From: Apostichopus japonicus
Taxonomy: Eukaryota; Echinodermata; Holothuroidea; Aspidochirotida; Stichopodidae
Length of the DNA stretch: 64,000 bases
Direction: 5' to 3'
Assembly: GCF_037975245.1 (NCBI RefSeq)
Contig: NC_092572.1
Location: 8,820,001 to 8,884,000, forward strand
A program made the position numbers and the translations under genes. Shown in pieces: positions 37,576-47,224 of the stretch (positions are counted from its first letter, which is position 1; every line of letters starts with the position of its first letter). The notes beneath the pieces were generated by a model. The model saw only the letters and a program-made list of their open reading frames with translations. It had not been told where the DNA came from and did no database searches.

Positions 37576-38218
37576 ACTAGGAGCAAGGGCGGCGGAAGCA
37601 CTTTTAATCTGGGGGGGGGGGCACCGACATCAAAGGGCACTTTGCAGAAATTCGATTGGACTGATGCAGCCTTATATTTAGTACCCTTTATAACTCTTTA
37701 TTGTATTATCTTATTTGCGTATACACATCACTCCATCAACGCCCCCCCCCCAAGGAAAATGCATACTAGCACTGCAATATCCAATGTGCAAATTGGGAAA
37801 CAAGGAACAAGTTTTCTTTTGAGACAAAATGAGGTGACATCATGCTAGTTGCTAATGTAGGAATCTTCTGAATTAGAGTTTATTTCTTGTTAATATCTTA
37901 ACAATTTTTTTCCATTCGAAATAGCTTTGAGTTTGACCCACAGGCGTAGCCAGGATTTGCAAAGTTATATGCACGACTATCTGAGCGGAGCGCCACCATC
38001 GGTTGGCGCGTAGCGTACAAGAAAATTTTTGGTTTTACAAACCCCTCAGATGGCCGGAAACGGCCCTTCTCGAGTGTTCATTCTGGTTCCCTGGCCTCTT
38101 GCTAACTTGAGACACCTCAATTTTTATGTAGAAAAAGGGCACATTTTTAACCTGAGGAAAAGTGGGGGGGGGCACGTGCCCCCTGTGCCCCCCCGGTTCC
38201 GCCGCCCTTGACTAGGAG
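37576..38218. mobile_element. hAT-type MITE E with perfect 8-bp target duplication
   Basis: The element spans 37584-38210 (627 bp). The ends are CAAGGGCGGCGGAA and its exact complement, flanked by ACTAGGAG (37576-37583 and 38211-38218). It has no coding capacity. Within it, 37942-38075 matches the right end of element A (CAGGCGTAGCCAGG, then the GCGGAGCGCCACCATCGG module), so an older fragment is nested inside. It lies in the intron between exons 39170-39208 and 36749-36979. Confidence 0.85.
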
Positions 38219-38229
38219 AGATGACCAAG

Positions 38230-38658
38230 TCATTCAAAGAGCTCCTTTCCTGCATCTACTGTACTGGAAGGGAAACCCAACAGAACTGAACTCAATGTTC
38301 CTCTCTTGTTGGCACCTGCCATCCCAATCTGTCTCATCTTTGCCAAATTATTAGCAACCATCATCACATCCTGCACATATCTTCAAGAGCCATTCCTAAC
38401 AAGCAATCCACTGTGCACGGATGCCCAAATAAACTGCGAGACTTTCTGGTTTGTGCTGCTGTTCCACCTTTAACTTACAACTCTACCTCTGTCCAGCATG
38501 GTACTTTCAAATGTACTCTTCCCTTCAGATGCATTGTCTGCGAGGTCCACATCTCAAAATCAGATTCTCTCACCACTCACACCACCCAGTACACATACAA
38601 CACAAAGGTTTACGTCACTAGGAGTGGCCCTAATGTCATTTTTGGATTAAATGGATAA
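38230..38658 (+). mobile_element. Penelope-like retroelement fragment (RT C-terminal to linker region)
   Basis: The best frame (38413-38658) reads PNKLRDFLVCAAVPP, then GTFKCTLPFRCIVCEVHI, DSLTTHTTQYTYNT and SGPNVIFGL. This matches the conserved order in Penelope-like elements between the reverse transcriptase thumb and the GIY-YIG nuclease: K.LRD.LV.A..P, G..C....C..C..I, then T...Y and S.NVIY. The frame stops before the expected C..C..YVGET motif, and the sequence upstream is in other frames, so this is a dead fragment in an intron of the minus-strand gene. Confidence 0.6.
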
Positions 38659-38659
38659 A

Positions 38660-39169
38660 ATGCTTTGTTCGATCAGCGAGTTGAGCGTACCCATACACCC
38701 CCTCCCCCTCCTGCTGTTCCATCCAATTCCTCCTAACCTTCTCCTTCAAAAACATAATCATTAATGTTGATACTTTTACATAATATCTAGCTAGCAAAGA
38801 TTATCAATTTACTTCTCTGGTAGACTCGTCCATGGCCAGCGAAGTATATTATTCCTCATTGATAGCGCATGCATTGTTAAGTGCACAAAAATAAATGGAG
38901 ACATACTATTTCTCAGATTTGGGTGCAACTTTCCATATTCGTACTCAAGACTTTGTAATCATACTTCGTGAAGGCAAATTTCATGTTACCTTACTTAAGA
39001 CTTGAAGCATAGACCTGATGATATGGTAATGACAGCAACACTAAAAATGTAGCATTAAAAGGTTACAGATATTCTAAAGTACACAAACATATCTGTTAAG
39101 TAAAGTGAAATATATTTGGGTAGTGAAGGGAGATATATTATTGAAAATATAATATAATGTCAGACTTAC
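38660..39169. other. intron sequence, nothing recognised
   Basis: AT-rich sequence between the Penelope-like fragment and exon 39170-39208. No repeat or hidden exon recognised. Confidence 0.5.
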
Positions 39170-39208
39170 CTCGATGAAATCTTTTAGTGTGGGAAGTGTC
39201 CGTTCATT
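39170..39208 (-). CDS. small exon leading into the Death domain
   Basis: A 39-bp exon, phase 0 to 0, encoding NERTLPTLKDFIE. Acceptor TTTGCTAG, donor GTAAGT. With the next exon it gives LPTLKDFIE-KVSGEITEEW, a good start for Death domain helix 1. Confidence 0.65.
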
Positions 39209-40102
39209 CTAGCAAAGATATTATGATACATTGCAATGAGTAAATGGCATGCCAATATATCCATTAATTGCAGTGATTTGACATGGATATATTTTAAATA
39301 TGACCAACATTCAAGCTTAAACACATATGGAAGGTGACCCAATCTGGATCTTCAGCTACGCCCTTCGTTAACAGAGGGGCTATGCCATATATCGCTTGTA
39401 TCAAGTTCCTCGAAACTTGATAGGCAGTAGTCTTTGAAACAACTGAGAATTGCTTTGAGAAATCTCTCATAAAAATATTCTGTGCAAAGTACCTGCACAT
39501 TCCCTTCACACAGAGTGTGTCATATTATGGCTAACGTAATGGTTCGTAACACTCCTAACTAGCACCTTTAAAAACCAAATTGTTGCCCACAGTTCGTTTG
39601 ACATCTTTATACATGTCTGGTTCTCAACGTATCAGAAAGGTGCTTTGTGGTATTTTCAACCACGCCCACTAATCTGAGTGTAAGCTTTAAGCGTCAACAA
39701 CGTTGTATCCATCCAAGTCGCTAAAATGGAATATAATGGACTTGTACATGGACTGCGGTTCTTCTCATGATGATTGAAGACGAGGTCTTCATTAAAATAT
39801 TTTCAGAAGTACACATTGATTGAGATATCTTACGTAGCTATACAAAATCTTTGGCGATCTGTTAACAGCATAGGTCATGCACATCAGGACTAAGAACAGT
39901 ATATACGGTTCTGTTAGGACCGATATGAAGGCCCCTTTTGCAAAAATAATGAAGATCCCGGTAAAATAAAAATACCAAAAATTCTAAGCATTTTCATTTA
40001 AACTTGTGCATCCTCATTATTTAAAAACACAGTATTCATCGGCATCCATTAATACAGATTGCATTGTCATTGCCTCGACTTATTTCAACGATAAAAACCT
40101 AC

Positions 40103-40173
40103 CTCACTTTTTACTGGTCTATCCATCAGGTTTCCCGAGCTATTACTGCTATCATGTTCTCCTTGTATACCAA
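40103..40173 (-). CDS. small linker exon
   Basis: A 71-bp exon, phase 1 to 0, encoding GIQGEHDSSNSSGNLMDRP then VKSE, a polar, probably disordered linker. Acceptor CTTATTTTTAAAG, donor GTAGGT. Confidence 0.55.
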
Positions 40174-40463
40174 CTTTAAAAATAAGAAGTAGTATGAAAC
40201 AATTTTTAACCAATTATTAAGAGGACAGACACTTTTGGCTCCCATGATTCAATTCTATATTTAAACTGATATTTAAAATATTCGGCTATAACAGTCTAGA
40301 TAATTTATATCAATTAATATAAGGATGTTATTATCCTGGAGAGATGAAAACAATTTGCAAGTAACAAATTGCGGCTAGTAATAATTTGCTGAAACACCTG
40401 ATATTCATTACAGATGTTTACTAGAGTTCTGGTAGCTGGGCTTATGTATGCGTGTTTACTTAC

Positions 40464-40518
40464 TTGGATCAGGTCCATAATCATTGACAGGGTTGTGATC
40501 TTGTAATCCATCACCTGC
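40464..40518 (-). CDS. small acidic linker exon
   Basis: A 55-bp exon, phase 0 to 1, encoding AGDGLQDHNPVNDYGPDP. Acceptor GTTTTCATTTAG, donor GTAAGT. It occupies the same place as the acidic exon 49223-49270 of the upstream cassette. Confidence 0.55.
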
Positions 40519-41040
40519 CTAAATGAAAACATGTAACACATATTTATTTAAAACAAAAATACTGCAGAACCTAAATACTACTACTGATTACTGCCATTGT
40601 CATAATATTTTTATCCGGAAAGTTGTTCAAGTCCCCTATCACATATGCCAATGATGATGGTTGAATTTGCGTTTCCTGTAACGTTGACCTCATAGGATCA
40701 ATTACATGCCAAAGTCAGCAAGAAAAAGCCAAATACCTTTACAAAATTTCAGAAGAATTGCCAAGAGGGGGGGGGGGGGGTATGGCAGTGGTAAAAAACA
40801 AGACATGTTGCCATCATTTTTCACCATATCTCAATTTGAGATAAATAAGTATTAAAATGTGAAATTTCCTCGTGTCAGATATCTTTCATATCATAATTGG
40901 CATATGGCAAGAATTACTGTGAATAATGCCAGTAATTGTTTATTAAGAAGTAAACTCTAACTACCACGCAAAACTAACCTTTAACAAAAACTTTATTCAA
41001 AATGTTATACAGTTTTAGTTTATATAAGAAAGCACCCGAT

Positions 41041-41332
41041 ACACACAGAGAACACAGTTACTACTTTAAAATCTTACAATTTTGTACCAAGGTAAAAACT
41101 GGATCGTGCTATAAATCGGTATCATGTACTATTAAGCTTACGGTAAGAACTGAGGATATGTGTAATTCCAAGAAATCCAGTTGTTGGGAGTTGTTGGAAT
41201 TACACACATCCTTAGTTCTTGCTGTAATCTTAACAGCACATGTTACCAATGTATCATATTTATAAGCACAAACCAGTTTTTACTGTGGTACAAAGTTTCG
41301 GGATTTGCAATAGTTACTATTATCTCTGTGTA
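41041..41332. repeat. foldback MITE, arms about 145 bp
   Basis: The segment is an imperfect palindrome centred near 41187. The inner 33 bp (TTACGGTAAGAACTGAGGAT...) match at 29 positions. Outer blocks also match, such as TTTGTACC, GTAAAAACTGG, CATGT and CACAGAGA. It lies in the intron between exons 41637-41695 and 40464-40518. The plus frame 41002-41265 crosses it and is an artefact. No target duplication was identified. Confidence 0.8.
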
Positions 41333-41636
41333 AATTGGCTGAAGAAAGAACAAATACTACATTAAGAATAGGATAAAATCCAAACTTTTTCCATAATTCT
41401 GAGTTAAAGCTACTGTTTCGCAATTGTTTAGCATCTTTACCAAGCAGGATCTACATACTAAGTATAAAATTCAATCAAATTGATTTATCATGTTGAACAA
41501 GCAGGTGTCACATACACAATCAAAAAGACTGCTTACACTTCATAATAATTTTGTCAATTTCTTGTACAATGTGCAGTTATCATGGGAAGTAGTAGCTATT
41601 CAAACATTCGAAAGCACTAAAGAAAATATATCTTAC

Positions 41637-41695
41637 TCTCCATTCAGCAGTTTCCCAGTCCAGTGTGTGGAGAAATGATCCAATGGCCCATTTAA
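41637..41695 (-). CDS. 59-bp two-tryptophan exon, second copy
   Basis: A 59-bp exon, phase 1 to 0, reading KWAIGSFLHTLDWETAEWR after the split codon. Acceptor ATATTTGTTCCTAG, donor GTAAGA. Length, phases and Trp positions 2 and 18 are the same as in exon 49873-49931, so the two are probably paralogous. Confidence 0.6.
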
Positions 41696-41990
41696 CTAGG
41701 AACAAATATATCGACATGATCATCAATGTAATCTTTAAAACCTAGTATACGGTTGTATACTTTGTTCTGTATCATGGAATGGGATGACTGAATTGGTTAT
41801 GAAATACAGAAATAAGCATTCTTGTTTTGTTTGTTGTACCAGGACAAGTTGATAAGACATTACATTATATAATATCCATCTACTTGCAAATAAAACTTGC
41901 AATTGATTTAGGATACATTTAGGATAACTGCTCACAAAACTCCTGCTCTCTAAACATAAAAATCTCAGGAAAGGGCAGAAAATTAATCCA

Positions 41991-42091
41991 TTACAAATTG
42001 CATAAAATGATGTCTTGAAGTCTAGAATTCTTTTTCAAGATGAACGCAAGCTTAGTTAGTGCATCAAATGAGTACTTTTTAGGATGTAGGT
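41991..42091 (-). CDS. possible alternative terminal exon, LRR-like
   Basis: With acceptor TTTGCCATTTTAG the segment enters in phase 1, matching exon 42521-42594. It encodes LHPKKYSFDALTKLAFILKK then NSRLQDIILCNL and a TAA. The pattern F.aLtkLa..Lk.n..L..i.L.n resembles a C-terminal NLR leucine-rich repeat. If used, it would end the protein before the Death domain. The choice between this exon and 41637-41695 needs RNA evidence. Confidence 0.4.
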
Positions 42092-42520
42092 CTAAAATGG
42101 CAAACCTGTTGATAAAGATTTTTTTTTTATCTTTAAAGACCTTGAAATATCCTTTTACCTTTAAATATCTTTTATATCGTTCCGTACACAATTTCTGCTG
42201 CATAATGATAGAACGAAAGTTTGACTTTATGACTTTGCGATACGCAAAGATAAAAAGATTGCAGCAGCTGTGTTAGTGAGTGCTGAATACAATTATTAAC
42301 ATCTTAATTCAATTAAAAACTTTCAGCTTAATATGCTTTTTGAGACTTATTACAGCACACACAGTATTTAAGAAAAAATCAACAGGCAGCACACTACAGG
42401 TATGTTACTGCATTCTTTAATTAATCAGTATACACGATATCTTTATGTGGTTTACACGTTCAAATTTTAAAGTGTAAACTTGGACAAATGTCAGAAACTG
42501 AACTATCATTTTATACTTAC

Positions 42521-42594
42521 TTTCAATCATTCTTGATTTTATTGAAGCCTTATCAGACACAAGTATTGCCGGTGGTGCATCAGGGAACTCAAAG
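42521..42594 (-). CDS. internal exon after LRR-like exon, second cassette
   Basis: A 74-bp exon, phase 2 to 1, encoding FEFPDAPPAILVSDKASIKS then RMIE. Acceptor AAAATGTGTTCACAG, donor GTAAGT. Exon 52085-52161 of the first cassette has the same phases and nearly the same length (77 bp). No domain recognised. Confidence 0.65.
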
Positions 42595-43205
42595 CTGTGA
42601 ACACATTTTCATAATATCACTAAATGAGTTAACATCAACGGGAGGGATTAATCGTTTAAAAATAAAAATATATTTCATTTGGTGTGAGCGTTAATACAGC
42701 ATTACTGTATAAGCAACGTCATACTTGGATGTTAGACTCAGCAGGACAGACAGCCAGCAACAAACGTCATTGTCAAGTGTTGTTTGGTCAGGGCAGGAAT
42801 TTGTTCGGGTATATCAAAAAGGAGATTTGAATCAAGGTGAATGACATAGAAATACCCTTTAGTTTAACTATACTGAGGCCTTAATAACCTTTACTTCATA
42901 ATTTATTATGGCATATGCTAAATTTATACAATATTTGAAGACACACATTTGTAAGATGTAACACTAGTTGTTAACATTTGCAAAGTGACCAGATCACTGT
43001 CATTCTGAACTGCTTGCAAACACTATAAAAATTCAAGAAAGTAAAATTTGGTTACACATGTGGACAGCCATTTGCACTTCACTGTTGCAATGACAATGCA
43101 TTGATAAATACACCTAAGCAATGACGCATGGCTTGCAAACATCGTTTTTAACAACATTACTGATTATTCGGATCATACAAGACTATTTGCTTCATGAAGA
43201 CTTAC

Positions 43206-43420
43206 TAGGCTTTTTTCAGAGATTCCAAATTGGATATGTATGTAATAAGGTTTTGATAGTCAACACTTTCCTGTCTTTCCGATAGTCTTTGGTCCCAGCG
43301 ATATACTTCCAAGATATTAAGTGTGTGAAGTAACTCTATAGAAAGACCGCTGTTGAAAACCAGCCTGTCACAATCAACATTCACTACAATGTCAATCAAT
43401 TTAAGACATCCTACCTCGAT
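43206..43420 (-). CDS. LRR-like exon after second NACHT
   Basis: A 215-bp exon, phase 0 to 2, beginning IEVGCLKLIDIVVNVDCDRL. It has spaced leucines suggesting one or two degenerate leucine-rich repeats. The acceptor is TTTCTCTTCTTTACAG. The donor is GTAAGT, which cuts the apparent TAG stop codon seen in the genomic frame, so that stop is not in the mRNA. It is paralogous in position and phase to 52776-52975 (200 bp). Confidence 0.7.
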
Positions 43421-43828
43421 CTGTAAAGAAGAGAAACATTGTGAATTACTTCCTATATTTTCATATTCTTGTTTGATGTTAAGACATGTAAAACATAAGA
43501 AAGCAAGCTATATGCTATCCTGTCTGTCTACCATTCTTTATTGGCTGTTTATTTTTTTAAATATGCATGTGTGCTTGTGTTTTCCTTTCACTAGGATTCT
43601 CCACTACTGATGTGCAAATACTGCTACAATCTTACATACAATGAAAATAGGAATTTTGTAAACAAGTAAGTCTTACATGTTGTTCAATCTCTCTTCCTAG
43701 ATGCTGTATCTATGACGACAACCACAAACTTCATAACTTAAAAACCTGAAGCACTCCTGGAACCTGGCCAAGCTATACTACCACAAAAAAGACTTCCAAC
43801 ATTAACTGTGAGAAGAATTTTGGCTTAC

Positions 43829-45663
43829 CTTCTTGTCGAGTGCATATCTCAAGACTGAAATTTTTGACTGCTGTAGAAGCTTGTTATCTTCACCTCTGAT
43901 GATCACAGGTTCTGTTATTATCAGCTTTACGGTGTCCATAGTGTGGGCGTTGTCTGTCTGTTCATCAAGCTCAGCAAAACAAAGAAAGGCGATGTTCAAT
44001 ATGTTTTCTGGCACCACACCATTAAGTGACCTGTGTCGATCTATGAGACTTTTAACAATCGCCGGGCAACTACGTGGACAAAGATAGCTTGTAAAGCGAA
44101 TGATATAAAGACCAGCTGGTTTTATCAATGAAATATGCTTTGCTAGAACACTGTCAATTGTGTCCGTTTTCATTGCTTGAGAAAGCAAAATGAATAAATG
44201 TTTAGCAGCAAACCATTCTTGAAAAATCTTGTGGATAAATTTTACCTGGGAGTACACCTTCCCAGGATATAATTGATCGATTAGTATCATTGACCGATTA
44301 GGGTAAGAGCTGCTTCCAAATGGAGAGCTGCATGTAGCCTTGGGTATTTTTTCCGGAGGTCTTCTTGTTTCTAGGACAGTTGAAATGCTTTTTTCTTCTT
44401 TTGGCGTTACATGTTGTACTCCCTCGCGACATAATGATTCTTCATATGGATCATGTTTCCAATCCAGTGGTTTCACTTTTGTAGTGGTTTCATTCTCTAC
44501 CACCTGTTCAAATTTATTACTCTGCCTAACTGTTTCTTCAGACCTCTTGGCATCACTCCCTGTTGCATCTCTTTCAATGGTTTGTTGATCTTTGCCTTCA
44601 CTGAGGGGTTCTTCTAAGATAAGTATGCCTGAATTCAACCATTGCTTCATGTTAGGTATACTCTTATCAAAATAAGATTTGGGCCATTGCAGCTGTTGAT
44701 ATCCTCTACACAGACCTTTGAAGGCTATCTCTGACAACCTTTCCGAATGTTCTTTTACTTTCATAATGTTGATCTCTTTATATTCACTACCAGCTTGAGA
44801 GAAAAGAATATTTATCATCTCTTCCATGATTGAACCCACACTGTTTATGTGTATTTGGTCTAGCTTCAAACTTGCCATGTTATGTGCAATGAACGCAAAG
44901 ATCAAAGGGGTACTACAAAGGTCACGAAGAACATTAGAGCGCTCAACAGCTCGTGTAAATTCAAGCTGCTTATCTCCAGGAATAATGTTTTCGATGTACG
45001 ATTGTCTCTTTTCTTCATCAAACATCATGAGTTTTAACATTAGACATTGAGGCAAGTCATGTGTCCTATTTGAGCTGGATGTGAGCATCACAAGGCAGGA
45101 TGGATATTTCTCTTTCCTCATTACTTTCATGACCTCAGAAGACTTCCAATACTGGGTTGTACAATTGTAGTCATCTAACCCATCCAGGACTAGGTACTTA
45201 GTATCCATACCACTGTTTAACATAGCTTTAATGTCTTGTTCGTTGATGGGTATATCTTTTGGAATGTAAAATCTTTTAATGGCTTCTTCTATTGTCATGT
45301 CTTCAACAAATTTCAAAGGCAAGTAGATGACCATGGGGGCACCTTCGACCTCTTGTGTCATCCAAAAATAAGTAAATTGAGAAGAGAGCATGGTCTTTCC
45401 AGACCCTTGTTCACCTTCTAATATGATTCGAGTCTTATTATTTAGTTTAGAATCAGTGAATATATCTTGGTAACGTAAAATTGAATGCAAATCGTTCTTA
45501 GAAATGTCAGGCTTTGATTTTGAGCTTGTAAGAATCAGCTCCAATGGAATGTAAAGTTCCTGATATTTCCACTGACATGACTTTTTCCAAGGTGTTGGAG
45601 TCATTACTTCAAGCAAGTTCGTGATCTTCCTCTTGATGCATGTTGAAAGCATATCCTGTTTAT
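43829..45663 (-). CDS. second NACHT exon (NLR-type NTPase)
   Basis: An 1,835-bp exon, entry phase 1, exit phase 0. About 85 residues after the exon start come Walker A GEQGSGKT (near 45392-45415), Walker B LVLDGLDDY (near 45180), and the winged-helix signature FIHKIFQEWFAA near 44210. These define a NACHT NTPase, which binds ATP and oligomerises to signal. Compared with the other NACHT exon there are two oddities. The sensor-1 segment reads MLTSSSN, without the usual arginine of TSR. An extra polar, charged stretch of about 100-130 residues (roughly 44290-44610, including GKDQQTIERD and ETTTKVKPLD) precedes the winged helix. The acceptor is CACTACTCTTTCAG and the donor GTAAGC. Genomic translation upstream of 45663 is intron. 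Confidence 0.9.
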
Positions 45664-46147
45664 CTGAAAGAGTAGTGTTTATTATACATTGATAGCGGGA
45701 ATAAAATAAAGCAGTAAATATAGTTAGAGAAAAGTAATCCTCTTTGTTACAATTATGGGTCAATCCGTGTCAACTCACGGATTGCTGTTGCTCTACCCTC
45801 TCAAAAACTACGAACCTCCTTGCATGATTAAAATTCACAACTTTCCCGCCTAGTGGCATTTTGGCATTCAAATGGTTTTTTACGTCCTTTTTCTCAGCAA
45901 TTGAACATCCCACTACCCACTTAATATAGAAACCTATAGAGCCTAGCCCATAAAAAGGGAAATGAGGATATTTCAATCTTGTTTTGTGGAGTTTGGTCAA
46001 CTTTAAAATGCCAAAATATCTGATTTTTGTATATTTTGCTGTAAATTGTGCCAGCACAAACATTAGTAACAAAGGTAGGTATAGTACTTTTTGTTTACGC
46101 ATTAGTGTACTCTGCACTAATCAGATATTCATTCATCGCTACTATAC

Positions 46148-46459
46148 CTTTCAATGTAGGAACTGTTGTCTTCTTCTCTCCACTTCTGTCAACCATTGAC
46201 TGATATTCCTTCACTTTGGCAACAGCTTGAACTAGTTTATATTTTGTCAGAGGCTCAACTAGTTTCCCGACAGTAGTTGCATTTATCGAACCCCTCTTAT
46301 TAAGGGTCAGGAGGAAAGCAATTCCTGGAGTGTCACTTTCAACGATTTCTTTTTTTTCCACAACAGAAAATTTAAAATGATCGCACAACTTTTCTGGATA
46401 TGACAATGTCAGATGGGAACCCAAACTGGCTAGGAATTGATCATATGATGTTTCAGTGC
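46148..46459 (-). CDS. DED-like exon adjacent to second NACHT
   Basis: A 312-bp exon, phase 1 to 1, encoding TETSYDQFLASLGSHLTL... to ...VPTLK. The pattern fits a death effector domain: FL..LGSHL in helix 1, KLCDHFKFSVVEKKEI, G.AFLLTLNKRGSINATTVGKL (helix 4 to 5 with the G.I turn), and L...V..VKEYQ in helix 6. DEDs pair with DEDs in FADD and caspase-8. A Death or CARD-type fold cannot be excluded by eye. Acceptor TTGTTCTTGTTCAG, donor GTATAG. Confidence 0.7.
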
Positions 46460-46916
46460 CTGAACAAGAACAATTTTTAGAAATTATTACAATAGAGATA
46501 TGTTACACAAATATGCCATTGAGCAAGATTATAGATTCTACTCTAATATGGGTAAACTAGTACCATCAAAATGCCTTAGGTCTCTAGGATATGATAGTCT
46601 TCTATAAGCAATAAGGGGGGAGGGTGGGAAAATTAGCTTAAGGCATATTCAAAGAGAAAAAATAACGAAGGCGTACATTCAATGGTGTTCTTCCAGATCG
46701 TGTGAAAGTGGTCGAAAACGATAGCTAAGGAATTTTGAGTAGTAGAAATACGGTAAGAAACACTGTGTGCTAAATGAACATGCATTGACAATCAGATTAG
46801 AAAGTTTCTAATAAGAATGTAAAGCATACAGAATATTTGTGGCAAGACCATACCTCATTTCCTGAAAGTCCTAACAACTCAAACATGTTAAACTCAATAT
46901 AATCCGTAACACATAC

Positions 46917-47220
46917 CTATGGACGTTTGGTAAGACTCTGCAATTTCCAAAACACTGCCTGTTATCTCCAAATCACGAAGTGACATGACTAAGCGACTGA
47001 TATTTGCCGCATGAATATATCCTCTCTCTTCAAGGACATCTAAGAGACCCGATGTTGATGACTTGTGACCGTTTATTTCAGCTACTTGATCTTCCTGCAG
47101 TGAAAAGTGTCTTGCAATTTTGGCACAACTGTTCTGGGGTAATTTCTCTGCAAGTTTTCTCTTCAGCTCTTCAAAGTTCAGTAAGAATGGCTCGCACTTA
47201 AAGTCAAGAGAACATAGGAA
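46917..47220 (-). CDS. DED-like exon, first of two
   Basis: A 304-bp exon, phase 0 to 1. After FLCSLDFKCEPFLLNF it reads EELKRKLAEKLPQNSCAKIA and then GLLDVLEERGYIHAANISRL, L.SLRDL, and VLEIAESYQ. The spacing of LL..LEE.G.I...N...L and the final I..Y matches the second half of a death effector domain. Two such domains in tandem recall caspase-8 and vFLIP-type DED pairs. The acceptor is AAAAACCTTTCAG and the donor GTATGT. Confidence 0.7.
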
Positions 47221-47224
47221 CTGA

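Noticed and set aside
43200-43210. Apparent stop codon at the end of the LRR-like frame
   Set aside because: The TAG overlaps a perfect GTAAGT donor and would be removed by splicing. Phase then fits the next exon.
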